Positions 6,871 through 14,447 of a stretch of DNA of 26,019 nt are shown here, piece after piece. Source of the DNA: an uncultured Clostridia bacterium (GTDB lineage: Bacteria > Bacillota > Clostridia > Christensenellales > Aristaeellaceae); NCBI GenBank assembly GCA_934643825.1, contig CAKUCW010000037.1, positions 1 to 26,019 on the forward strand, read 5' to 3'. The translations under genes were made by a program, and so were the position numbers. The notes under the pieces are model-generated. The model was not told the origin of the DNA, did no database searches, and saw only the letters and a list, made by a program, of their open reading frames with translations. The first letter of the stretch is position 1. The number at the start of each line of letters is the position of its first letter.

Positions 6871-7683
6871 ATGGATCTGAAAGCGCTCAAGGCGCAGTGC
6901 ACCGTGATCCGTCGGGACATCATCACCATGCTGGAAAAGTCCGGCTCCGGTCATCCGGGCGGATCTCTTTCCGCTGTAGAGATCATGACTGCGCTCTACG
7001 GATATAAGATGAAAAACGACCCTGCCCGTCCGCAGATGCCCGAACGTGACCGCTTCGTACTCAGCAAGGGGCATGCCGCCCCGTGTCTGTATGCCACGCT
7101 TGCCAATTTCGGCTACTTCCCCAAATCCGAATATGACCATCTGCGTCAGCTCGGCGGCATGCTTCAGGGTCATCCGGACCGCAAGAAGTGTCCCGGCGTC
7201 GAGGCATCGACCGGTTCTCTGGGACAGGGCGTATCCGTCGCAGTGGGCATGGCTCTCGGTTTGAGGTTTCAGGGCGGAAATCAGCAGGTCTATACGCTGC
7301 TGGGCGACGGCGAATGTCAGGAAGGCATGGTTTGGGAAGCTTTCATGGCAGCCGCGCACTATAAGCTGGACAACCTGACCATCTTCATCGACTGGAACGG
7401 CTTGCAGATCGACGGCAGAAACGACGACGTCATGAGTCTGGGCGATTTCCCGGGCAAACTGCGTGCATTCGGTCTGGACGTCATCGAGGTAGCCGACGGC
7501 AACGACCTCGAACAGGTCATCGCCGCGCTGGATGTGCCGCACACGCCCGGCAAACCGCGCTGCATCCTGTGCCACACCGTCAAGGGCAAGGGCGTATCCT
7601 TCATGGAGAATGAGGCTGGCTGGCACGGCAAAGCCCCGAACCATGAGCAGGCAGCCCAGGCGCTCAAGGAACTGGAGGGCTGA
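6871..7683 (+). CDS. Transketolase, N-terminal (thiamine diphosphate) subunit
   Basis: A 270-aa protein equal to the N-terminal half of transketolase. It holds the ThDP-binding motif GDGECQEG near residue 149 ending in the usual asparagine (YKLDN), the substrate-side histidines SGHPGG near 27 and SKGHAAP near 66, and GQGVSVAVG near 114. With the next gene it forms a split transketolase that moves two-carbon units between sugar phosphates in the pentose phosphate pathway. AGGAGG (6859–6864) precedes the ATG. Two bases separate it from the C-terminal subunit gene. Some split transketolase-like pairs act on other sugars, so the exact substrate is open. Confidence 0.95.
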   Translation: MDLKALKAQCTVIRRDIITMLEKSGSGHPGGSLSAVEIMTALYGYKMKNDPARPQMPERDRFVLSKGHAAPCLYATLANFGYFPKSEYDHLRQLGGMLQGHPDRKKCPGVEASTGSLGQGVSVAVGMALGLRFQGGNQQVYTLLGDGECQEGMVWEAFMAAAHYKLDNLTIFIDWNGLQIDGRNDDVMSLGDFPGKLRAFGLDVIEVADGNDLEQVIAALDVPHTPGKPRCILCHTVKGKGVSFMENEAGWHGKAPNHEQAAQALKELEG

Positions 7684-7685
7684 GC

Positions 7686-8606
7686 ATGAGTGAGAAAAAA
7701 GCTACGCGTGTAGGCTACGGCGAGGCGCTTGTTGCCTTAGGCGCAGAAAACGATAAAGTGGTCGTGCTGGACGCCGACCTTTCCGGCTCGACGATGACCA
7801 ACGGATTCGCCAAGGCTTATCCCGAGCGTTTCTTCGACTGCGGCATCGCGGAAGCGAACATGGTGACGATTGCGGCGGGGCTTTCCTCCACCGGTCTGAT
7901 TCCGTTCTGCTCCACGTTTGCCGTTTTCGCCAGCCGCTGCTATGAGCAGATCCGCAACGGCGTCTGCTATCCGAAGCTGAACGTCAAGTTTGCCTTCACG
8001 CATGCCGGCATCACCGTCGGCGAAGACGGCGCGACCCATCAGGCGATTGAAGATATCGCCATCATGCGTGCGCTGCCGGGCATGACCATTCTCTGCCCGT
8101 GCGACGCGGAGGAAGCGGGACGCGCTGTTCGCGCCGCCGCCGCGATGGAAGGCCCCGTCTATCTGCGTCTGGCGCGTCTGGCGACGCCGGTCTTCTCGGC
8201 AGGCATGCCGTTTGAAATCGGCAAGGCGAACACCCTGCGCGAGGGCGGCGATGTGGCGCTCATCACCTGCGGTCTGATGGTGGAAGCCTGCCTGAACGCC
8301 GCAGAGCTGCTGGAAAAGAAGGGCATTCACGCGACCGTCGTCAACATGCACACCATCAAGCCGCTGGACGAAGCGCTCGTTCGCGAGCTGGCGGTGAAAA
8401 TGCCGCTGTACACCGTGGAAGAGCATTCCATCATCGGCGGCTTGGGCGACGCGGTTGCGGCAGTTGTCGCCGAACACGGCGGACGGCTGCACAAGATCGG
8501 CTTGAACGACTGCTTCGGTCAGTCCGGAAAGCCCGCCGAGCTGCTCGACTTCTACGGTCTGACGCCCGAAAAGATCGCTGCGCGTGTTGAAAGCTCTCTG
8601 AAGTAA
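7686..8606 (+). CDS. Transketolase, C-terminal (pyrimidine-binding) subunit
   Basis: A 306-aa protein equal to the middle and C-terminal parts of transketolase. The pyrimidine-binding domain (about 5–175) has the catalytic glutamate in GIAEANMV, the flanking FFDCG and the family motif GATHQAIEDIA. The C-terminal domain (about 185–306) has the usual Rossmann-like fold with EEHSIIGGLGDA. It works as a heteromeric partner of the N-terminal subunit two bases upstream and is followed by an intrinsic terminator. It is the last gene before the presumed origin region; dnaN follows after a gap of about 720 bases. Confidence 0.95.
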   Translation: MSEKKATRVGYGEALVALGAENDKVVVLDADLSGSTMTNGFAKAYPERFFDCGIAEANMVTIAAGLSSTGLIPFCSTFAVFASRCYEQIRNGVCYPKLNVKFAFTHAGITVGEDGATHQAIEDIAIMRALPGMTILCPCDAEEAGRAVRAAAAMEGPVYLRLARLATPVFSAGMPFEIGKANTLREGGDVALITCGLMVEACLNAAELLEKKGIHATVVNMHTIKPLDEALVRELAVKMPLYTVEEHSIIGGLGDAVAAVVAEHGGRLHKIGLNDCFGQSGKPAELLDFYGLTPEKIAARVESSLK

Positions 8607-8639
8607 AGCGAGCCGATTCCGCGCCGGAAAACATCATCC

Positions 8640-8676
8640 ATCCACAGCGTGCATCCTGGTGCGCTGTGGATTTTTT
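8640..8676 (+). terminator. Intrinsic terminator of the transketolase operon
   Basis: ATCCACAGCG (8640–8649) pairs perfectly with CGCTGTGGAT (8662–8671), followed by six T (8671–8676). Located 34 bases after the stop codon. Confidence 0.93.
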
Positions 8677-8766
8677 GAACCCTGAAACAAGGATTTCACG
8701 GAAGAAGCGCGAATATGGAATAAGTATGAATTTGCCCTTTTATACCGTTTTAGCGGGAAGAGGGGT

Positions 8767-9141
8767 TACGGTTGGGGCGCTGCCCCAAACCCCGCAAGGA
8801 ACTTCGTTCCCTGCACCCTTTCTCCGCTTCGCGGCGGTTTTAAGAGGCTTATTCCTCTGCTATCGCATGCGATAGCAGAAAGTCAGGGATATCCCGAATT
8901 TAATCTAAAGAATCTCCCTCATCTATCAGCTATCGCGCCGCGATAGCGTAGTGAAGGGTCAAGGGAACTCAGTTCCCTTGCGGGGCTTGGGGATTGGAGT
9001 CACGCGCCCGCTGTGCGGGATTCAGCGTGACGGAAATCGGAAATCGCAAGGAGCGCTTGCGCGTTCGCGAAGCGGGCGCGTCTGCCGCAGGCAGAGGACA
9101 GCGCCCCTATGCGAGTTTCCCGGATCAGCGCCCCAACCGTA
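8767..9141. repeat. 375-bp element bounded by 16-nt inverted repeats
   Basis: TACGGTTGGGGCGCTG at 8767–8782 is repeated exactly in inverted orientation at 9126–9141. Inside, 8783–8820 and 8954–8993 form a second, imperfect inverted pair (about 80% by eye), and each arm folds on itself: the hairpin AAGGGAACT-C-AGTTCCCTT at 8961–8979 is perfect. A further stem GTCACGC/GCGTGAC lies near 8999–9031. No target-site duplication is seen and no convincing gene lies inside. It may be a small non-autonomous transposon-like element. Part of it (8820–8846) resembles 4861–4888 after the histidine kinase. Confidence 0.55.
8856..8947. promoter_or_regulatory. Pair of palindromes sharing the half-site GCTATCGC
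   Basis: 8856–8879 is a perfect 24-bp palindrome centred on GCATGC, and 8929–8947 is the palindrome GCTATCGCG-C-CGCGATAGC. Both carry inverted GCTATCGC half-sites. They could be protein-binding sites or hairpins of the surrounding repeat element. No known box was recognised; they do not match the parS consensus. Confidence 0.45.
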
Positions 9142-9150
9142 GCTCCTGAG

Positions 9151-9264
9151 TTGTACACACCTTTGTGGATAACTTCGTCGGTTGTTTTGGAGATTTCCAA
9201 GAGTTTTCCACAGTCCAAAAGCCAGTTGACAACTCGGTTTTTGGGACTTATCCAAGTTGTCAAC
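9151..9264. promoter_or_regulatory. DnaA-box cluster upstream of dnaN
   Basis: A perfect DnaA box in reverse, TGTGGATAA (9164–9172), is accompanied by weaker boxes TTGTACACA (9151–9159), TTTTCCACA (9204–9212) and TTATCCAAG (9248–9256). Two near-palindromes, GTTGACAAC (9225–9233) and GTTGTCAAC (9256–9264), lie between and beside them; the first recurs beside the boxes after recF. TTGACA (9227–9232) followed after 17 bases by TATCCA could be a weak dnaN promoter controlled by DnaA binding. Confidence 0.6.
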
Positions 9265-9325
9265 CGACCTACGACTTCTTCTGCTGAACATATATACTGC
9301 TACTACCCCATGGAGGTTTGATAAA

Positions 9326-10429
9326 ATGCGATTTATTTGCGATACCAATGAACTCAATACCACTCTTTCCATCGTCAGCCGTGCGCTTGCCGTGCGCTCT
9401 ACCAAGCCGATTTTGGAAGGCATCCTCTTTGAATCCTGCGATGAAGGGCTGCGCCTGACCTGCACGGATCTTGCTTTAGGCATTGAAACGATTCTTCCCG
9501 CGACGTTCTCCGAGGAAGGACGCGCTGTTCTGCCGGGCAAACTGCTCTGCGAAATCATTCGTAAGCTCCCCGGCGGCGCCTGCGATATCACCATCGGCGA
9601 GCGCATGCAGGCAACCATCCGCTGCGCAAGCATCCGCACGACGATCAACGGCTTTGATCCGGTCGAATACCCGGAATTGCCACAGGTTGAAGGCGAGAGC
9701 TTTGCGCTGCCCCAAAACACGCTGAAGGATATGATCGGCCGCACGCTCTTTGCCATCGCGCAGGATGAAAGCCGCCCGATTCTGACCGGCTGTCTGATGG
9801 AGATCAACCGCACGGAGATGCGCGTGGTCGCGCTCGACGGCTTCCGCCTTGCTCTGCGCAAGGAAAATATCCAGGGTCCGAACGCGGAGATCAACGCCGT
9901 TGTCGGCGGACGCGTTTTGGGCGATATCGCCAAGATCCTTGCGGATACGGAAGAGGAAGCGTCCCTCTGCTTCACCAAGACGCATGTGCGCCTGAATATC
10001 GGTCAGACGCGCATCGTGGCTCGCCTGCTGGAGGGCGAATTCATCCGCTATCGCCAGATTCTGCCGGAAGAATGGCAGACCCGCGTCACCGTGGAACGTG
10101 CCGAACTGGGCAGCGCCATCGACCGCGCCAGCCTGATTGCACGCGAGGGCAAGACCAATCTGGTCTGCTTCAAGATTGACGGCGAAACGCTGGAGGTCAC
10201 GTCGAACTCTGAAACCGGCGATATGGAAGAGAAGATGAACGTCATGACCGAAGGCAAGGACCTGACGATCGCCTTCAACGTGCGCTATATCACGGATGTG
10301 CTGAAGGCGCTGAGCGATGATCAGGTTGTCATGCGCTTCAATTCCAATGTCAGCCCGTGCGTGGTCTGCCCGACCGAGGGCGATGCGTACCTGTATCTCG
10401 TCCTGCCCGTGCGCGTATTCAACGCCTAA
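9326..10429 (+). CDS. dnaN: DNA polymerase III beta sliding clamp
   Basis: A 367-aa protein with the three-domain beta-clamp architecture. It starts MRFICDTNELNTTLSIVSRA, has RPILTGCLMEI and VALDGFRLALRK in the second domain and ends in YLVLPVRVFNA, close to the usual P-V-R/M-P C-terminus. The dimeric ring tethers the replicative polymerase and repair factors to DNA. I chose the ATG at 9326 because TGGAGG lies nine bases upstream; the upstream in-frame start at 9257 would add 23 residues unlike the family. It is six bases from recF, the usual order near a bacterial origin. Unusually, dnaA is not directly upstream; transketolase genes and a repeat-rich gap are. Confidence 0.97.
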   Translation: MRFICDTNELNTTLSIVSRALAVRSTKPILEGILFESCDEGLRLTCTDLALGIETILPATFSEEGRAVLPGKLLCEIIRKLPGGACDITIGERMQATIRCASIRTTINGFDPVEYPELPQVEGESFALPQNTLKDMIGRTLFAIAQDESRPILTGCLMEINRTEMRVVALDGFRLALRKENIQGPNAEINAVVGGRVLGDIAKILADTEEEASLCFTKTHVRLNIGQTRIVARLLEGEFIRYRQILPEEWQTRVTVERAELGSAIDRASLIAREGKTNLVCFKIDGETLEVTSNSETGDMEEKMNVMTEGKDLTIAFNVRYITDVLKALSDDQVVMRFNSNVSPCVVCPTEGDAYLYLVLPVRVFNA

Positions 10430-10435
10430 AATGCA

Positions 10436-11536
10436 ATGATCGTTTCAACGCTCAGCCTGAGCCATTTCAGAAATTATGACCAGGCACAGATCGAGCCGGA
10501 TGCGGGCGTGACCGTCTTTACCGGCCCGAATGCACAGGGAAAGACCAATATCCTCGAAGCGCTGCATCTATGCTGCCTGGGGCGCAGCCACCGAACCGCA
10601 CGCGATGAAGAAATGATCCAGTGGGGTCAGGAAAACGCCCGCGTATTGGTTCGGACGCGCCAGACGGACGGCACGCACGAGGTTGCCATTCTTTTAAGCA
10701 AGACACAGAAGAAGAAAAAGACGGTGCGCATCGGCGCACGGCAGGCGGAGCGGATCGGAGAATTGCTCGGTCATGTTTGCGGTGTGCTTTTTTCGCCGGA
10801 AGATTTGCAGATCGTCAAGGACGGGCCGGCGGAACGCCGCCGATTCATGGATATGCAGCTCTCTCAGCTCAGACCGGCGTATTTTTACGCCCTCCAGCGT
10901 GCCGTTCGAACGCTGAACCAGCGCAACGCGCTGCTCAAGGAGATTGCCAGAAATCCGTCCCTGATGCCGACGCTGGATATGTGGGATGAACAGCTGGCGG
11001 TAAACGGTGCGCTGATCTATGAAAACCGCAGGGAAGCGATCGAAAAGCTGGGCGAACTGGCGCGTCAGGCGCATGCATCGCTGACCGGCGGGCGGGAAGA
11101 ACTGAATCTTCGATATATTTCGCAGATTGGCGACGCGCCGAATGCGTATGAAGCGATTTTGGAGAAGCTGCATGCGGCGCGGAAGGAGGATCTGCGCCGC
11201 ATGACGACGACGGTCGGCGTTCATCGCGACGATATCGGCATTTCCATCAACGGAAAGGAAGCGCGGACGTTTGCCTCTCAGGGGCAGCAGCGCAGCGCGG
11301 TTCTGTCGCTGAAGCTGGCTCAGCTGGAATGGGCGGGGCTGGAAAGCGGAGAAGCGCCGATTTTGATGCTGGATGATGTGATGAGCGAGCTGGATCCCGG
11401 TCGCCGCAGGCAGCTGATCGAGCGAATTGACCGCGTGCAGACGTTTGTCACCTGCACAGACCTCTCCGATTTGGCGGGAGCGCGTCAGGGCGCGGTTTAC
11501 CGCGTGGAAAGCGGGAAACTGGAGCGGCAGGGATAA
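10436..11536 (+). CDS. recF: DNA replication and repair protein RecF
   Basis: A 366-aa SMC-like ATPase that helps load RecA at single-strand gaps. Walker A GPNAQGKT is at residues 30–37, the ABC-type signature region lies in FASQGQQRSA, and Walker B is MLDDVMSEL near the C-terminus. The length is typical and nothing is missing. The ATG at 10436 lies six bases after the dnaN stop, with no strong ribosome binding site of its own, so it is probably translated by coupling. No recognisable terminator follows; instead DnaA boxes begin within 70 bases of the stop. gyrB, often next, is absent. Confidence 0.97.
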   Translation: MIVSTLSLSHFRNYDQAQIEPDAGVTVFTGPNAQGKTNILEALHLCCLGRSHRTARDEEMIQWGQENARVLVRTRQTDGTHEVAILLSKTQKKKKTVRIGARQAERIGELLGHVCGVLFSPEDLQIVKDGPAERRRFMDMQLSQLRPAYFYALQRAVRTLNQRNALLKEIARNPSLMPTLDMWDEQLAVNGALIYENRREAIEKLGELARQAHASLTGGREELNLRYISQIGDAPNAYEAILEKLHAARKEDLRRMTTTVGVHRDDIGISINGKEARTFASQGQQRSAVLSLKLAQLEWAGLESGEAPILMLDDVMSELDPGRRRQLIERIDRVQTFVTCTDLSDLAGARQGAVYRVESGKLERQG

Positions 11537-11556
11537 AAAGAGGGTGCGGTCTGGAC

Positions 11557-11854
11557 TTTTGGGGAAAAAGAAAAAATCCTGTAAAAACAGGGAAAAACGA
11601 AGTTATCCCGGAGTTATCCACAGTTGTCCACAATTTATCCACAAAGCCCCAAAAGTTGTGGATAAGTCTGTTGACAACTTGCCGGAAGGGCATGGAAAAC
11701 CCCAAAACTCCATGGAAGAAAAGCCCGAAGGCGTTCCGCCCCAAAACTCAATTGGTTTTGGGGATTTTGGGGAGAAGAATCCCCAAAATGCGGAGCGTGC
11801 AAACCTGTTGAATCTCCAAAAGTGGAAAAGCCGTTTTGGGGCGCCCCAAAACGG
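11557..11854. repeat. Array of nine CCCCAAAA/TTTTGGGG octamers with 24-bp palindrome
   Basis: The octamer occurs at 11557 (−), 11647 (+), 11700 (+), 11739 (+), 11756 (−), 11765 (−), 11781 (+), 11834 (−) and 11844 (+). The last two form the core of a perfect 24-bp palindrome, 11831–11854, centred on GGGGCGCCCC. By chance an octamer counted on both strands is expected far less than once in 300 bases. The array interleaves with the DnaA-box cluster. Four + copies share a reading frame that would read PQN, but that frame has no ribosome binding site and runs into the next gene. Confidence 0.8.
11603..11678. other. DnaA-box cluster, candidate replication origin
   Basis: Perfect DnaA boxes TTATCCACA lie at 11614–11622 and 11635–11643, a perfect one in reverse at 11657–11665, a one-mismatch box TTGTCCACA at 11624–11632 and a partial one at 11603. 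The first four start 11, 10 and 11 bases apart, so they sit on the same face of the helix. GTTGACAAC follows at 11670–11678. An A-rich stretch (11561–11600) with a small hairpin CCTGT-AAAA-ACAGG lies directly upstream and could be where strands open. Position after dnaN–recF supports an origin or a DnaA-titrating site. Confidence 0.7.
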
Positions 11855-11982
11855 AGAAAATACAGAAAATGGCGATCCCTTGAGCGCGAGGCGGTCAAGG
11901 AGAATGGAAAATTCGAGAACCTCGGGCTCTTGGCGGGGGCAAAATGCCCATCGTTTCCCCCGTTCCTTGAAAGGAAGTAGAC

Positions 11983-13188
11983 ATGGATCGGAATAAAAGA
12001 CGCGTCACATACATGACGGGCGCAAACAGCACATTCGGCGCCTATGGCATGAACGACGATAGAAAGAAGAAAAATAAAAAGAAGAACACGCTGCAAAGCA
12101 TCCTGAGAAAGGCGATCCTCGCCGCGGCGCTGATCGGTGTGCTTATCATCTCCGTGCTTTACGCGCTGAGGGGCGGCACTCGCGAGGGCATCGGCAAGGT
12201 GACGCGCATCGGCGCGACGCTCAGCCAAAATGTTTCGCCCTTTGGCGACAGCGTCATCTTTTACGACGGAACGACGCTGCATTGTGTGGCGGCGACCGGC
12301 GGCAACGAATGGAGCTACCAGATCGGAACCAATGCCGATTATGATGCGACGGAAAAGCGCATCGTCGCCTGGTCGGGCAACGATCTGTATATCCTCAATA
12401 ACCGCGGACGGCTCATCTACAACAATAAAATGAGCGATGCCATCCAGTTTGCCAGCGCGGGCGATGAATATGTCGCCGTGTTCGTCGGCGATTCGGATAA
12501 CGGGGTGGTTTCCGTCATCAACAGCAGCGGTCAGATCGTCGATAACATTCCGATTTCCGACCAGACGCTGCTGGATATCGGCTTCTTTACGTCCACGACG
12601 AGCTCGAGCGCACAGCCGACGGAACTGATGTGGATGCTGGGACTCAATACGACGGGCACGGTCATTTCCACCGAGCTTCAGACCTATCAGCCGGGCAAGC
12701 TTTCGACCGGCAAAAGCACGCTGGGCGAACACATCGCCTATTCGATCTACGATGAGAACGGCATCCTGAACATCGTCACGACCAGACAGATTCTGCATTA
12801 CAACTATAAGGCGCTGGAGGCAAGCAGCCCGACGCTCATCTACGGCTATACGGTTGAAGATGTGCAGCAGAGCGGCAAAACGCTCTATCAGCTCCTCGTT
12901 CCGGCGCAGGAGCAAAGCGAAAGCACCAACATCAACAACGTCCGGCTGATGTATGGCAGCGTGGATCGCGTGTTGCATCTGCCGGGGGCGTGCATCTCCG
13001 CCAAGCTGGGCACCAAATCGGTTTACGGCTTTTCCGCCAACGCCGTGTATGCCTGCCGTTTCGGGGAAACGACGTTCCGCGCCTATGCGATGCCCATCAA
13101 CGTGACCGCGGTGCTGGGCATGATGACGGATAACCGTGCGGTTGTGGCATCCGGCTCGGAAATCTATGTGGTCGAACTGCCGACCTGA
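11983..13188 (+). CDS. DUF5711-family membrane-anchored beta-propeller-like protein
   Basis: A 401-aa protein with a lysine-rich cytoplasmic N-terminus (RKKKNKKKN), one transmembrane helix at about residues 46–62, and a large external part of repeated beta-strand blocks (for example GDSVIFYDGTTLHCV, RIVAWSGNDLYILNNRG, EYVAVFVGDSDNGVVSVIN) as in PQQ-like propellers. It fits the clostridial DUF5711 family from memory. AAGGAAG lies before the ATG at 11983. It is the first gene of an operon with CvpA 23 bases downstream. The function is unknown; a surface sensor or scaffold is possible. Confidence 0.75.
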   Translation: MDRNKRRVTYMTGANSTFGAYGMNDDRKKKNKKKNTLQSILRKAILAAALIGVLIISVLYALRGGTREGIGKVTRIGATLSQNVSPFGDSVIFYDGTTLHCVAATGGNEWSYQIGTNADYDATEKRIVAWSGNDLYILNNRGRLIYNNKMSDAIQFASAGDEYVAVFVGDSDNGVVSVINSSGQIVDNIPISDQTLLDIGFFTSTTSSSAQPTELMWMLGLNTTGTVISTELQTYQPGKLSTGKSTLGEHIAYSIYDENGILNIVTTRQILHYNYKALEASSPTLIYGYTVEDVQQSGKTLYQLLVPAQEQSESTNINNVRLMYGSVDRVLHLPGACISAKLGTKSVYGFSANAVYACRFGETTFRAYAMPINVTAVLGMMTDNRAVVASGSEIYVVELPT

Positions 13189-13211
13189 TTCGGGCGGCGA
13201 AAGGAGAACAC

Positions 13212-13898
13212 ATGAACATCATCGATATCGTCATTCTGGCTGTGCTGGCGGTGAGCGTCATCTTCGGCATGTACAGGGGATTTATCAGCGGGGTGCTGAG
13301 CGTTGCGGCGCTCATCGGCGCGTTGGCTGCGGCATTTTTCATCAGTCCGTCGCTGGCAGCGTGGCTTCAGGGCAACGAAACGCTGGTCAATACGCTGATG
13401 TACTACACCGACGCGGGAAGCCGAATTAAGGATCTGGATCTCTCGCTGCTTTCGGTTTCGCAGGTGTCGCAAAGCTCGCTGGCGCAGATTATTGAGAGCG
13501 CACAGCTGCCCGCGCAGTTCCAGACGGCGTTTATCAACGCGGTCGGCACGGCGCCCGCATCGACCACGATGGCGACGCTGCTCAGCCAGACGATCGTCAA
13601 CGTTTCTCTTTCGATTCTCAGCTTCCTGATCTGTTTTCTGGGCTGCTATATCGTGGCGACCTTCGTCATTCACCTGATTTGCTATGTGTTTGAACTGCCG
13701 GTTCTGCGCCATCTGGATGCGCTGGCGGGCGGTGTGTTTGGCTTGGCACGCGGCGTGCTGCTGCTGTTTATCTTCTTCGCGCTGGTTCCGATCATTCAGG
13801 CGGTTGTGCCGATTCAGCAGATTACGGATCTGCTGAACGCGTCGCGGCTTGCGCCGCTGTTTGACAGCCAGCTCATCCTGTCCATTCTGGGCGCATAA
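13212..13898 (+). CDS. CvpA-family membrane protein
   Basis: A 228-aa protein with four predicted membrane helices: about 3–20, 27–46, a pair in 128–160, and 170–198. It opens with the CvpA signature IDIVILAVLAVSVIFGMYRGF, then GVLSVAALIGALAA. The family was named for colicin V production in E. coli, but its role in Gram-positive bacteria is unclear and may concern the envelope. AAGGAG precedes the ATG. An unusual external segment of about 75 residues (50–125) between the helices is longer than in short CvpA proteins. It is the second gene of the operon, following the DUF5711 gene, a pairing often seen in Clostridia. Confidence 0.85.
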   Translation: MNIIDIVILAVLAVSVIFGMYRGFISGVLSVAALIGALAAAFFISPSLAAWLQGNETLVNTLMYYTDAGSRIKDLDLSLLSVSQVSQSSLAQIIESAQLPAQFQTAFINAVGTAPASTTMATLLSQTIVNVSLSILSFLICFLGCYIVATFVIHLICYVFELPVLRHLDALAGGVFGLARGVLLLFIFFALVPIIQAVVPIQQITDLLNASRLAPLFDSQLILSILGA

Positions 13899-13910
13899 CG
13901 GAGGCATGGC

Positions 13911-14441
13911 ATGGAACAGAAACCTGCGGGCGGAGCGATTCGCCTGACCAATAAAACGGCAATTGCGCTCAGAGAGAGCGCGAGGACGGTTCGGCGCACG
14001 GGCGTGGTCGTCGGCGCCGCGGTGACGGTTGCGTTTGCCGTCGCCGCCGTCTGGTGCGGCATGCGGTGGCTGCCTGCCGTGCCGCTGCTCATCGGCGCGG
14101 CGGTGGCGATTGACGCGCTGATTGCGCTGCATGCGCGGCGGACGTATCTGCTGCTGACCGGACAGGCAATTTGCACGGAGGCTGCTGCGCGGGGCATTCG
14201 GGGCGAAGCGGATGCGCGGCAGAGGAGAAAGCAGGCGCTCAGCGATTTGGCGGAAATCCAGAAGGATGTCGAGAAAGCCGTCGGACGGAGAGAAGAGGAA
14301 GAGCAGGAGCTCTTCCCCCCGCTGTCGCAGACGCGCAGAATATCCGCCGTCAAGCCGCCGGAGGAAACGAAGCCGGCGGCGCATCGCAGAAGAAGGCAGG
14401 CGGTCTTTACCGTCATTCAGTCGGACAAACAGGTTCAGTGA
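13911..14441 (+). CDS. Small two-helix membrane protein of unknown function
   Basis: A 176-aa protein I do not recognise. Two membrane helices (about 30–50 and 54–72) are joined by a tight turn, followed by a charged, probably coiled-coil stretch (about 95–135, rich in R, E, K and Q) and a basic proline-containing tail ending in VFTVIQSDKQVQ. The topology leaves both ends in the cytoplasm. GGAGG six bases upstream supports the ATG at 13911. It lies 12 bases after CvpA and six before the next gene. The plan of hairpin anchor plus coiled coil suggests a scaffold or partner for a neighbour, which is inference only. Confidence 0.7.
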   Translation: MEQKPAGGAIRLTNKTAIALRESARTVRRTGVVVGAAVTVAFAVAAVWCGMRWLPAVPLLIGAAVAIDALIALHARRTYLLLTGQAICTEAAARGIRGEADARQRRKQALSDLAEIQKDVEKAVGRREEEEQELFPPLSQTRRISAVKPPEETKPAAHRRRRQAVFTVIQSDKQVQ

Positions 14442-14447
14442 GGCGTT

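Noticed and set aside
8856..8947. parS sites for ParB
   Set aside because: The palindromes do not match the known parS consensus centred on CACGTG.
8666..9142. Short + strand frames in the gap before dnaN
   Set aside because: No ribosome binding sites; they lie over the terminator, palindromes and repeat element.
11712..11996. 94-codon + frame downstream of recF with repeated PQN
   Set aside because: No ribosome binding site, the frame is open since inside recF, it runs into the start of the DUF5711 gene, and its repeats come from the octamer array. DnaA boxes nearby fit a non-coding region better.
11635..12978. 447-codon minus-strand open frame
   Set aside because: Antisense to the DUF5711 gene and to the DnaA-box region, with shadow-like composition.
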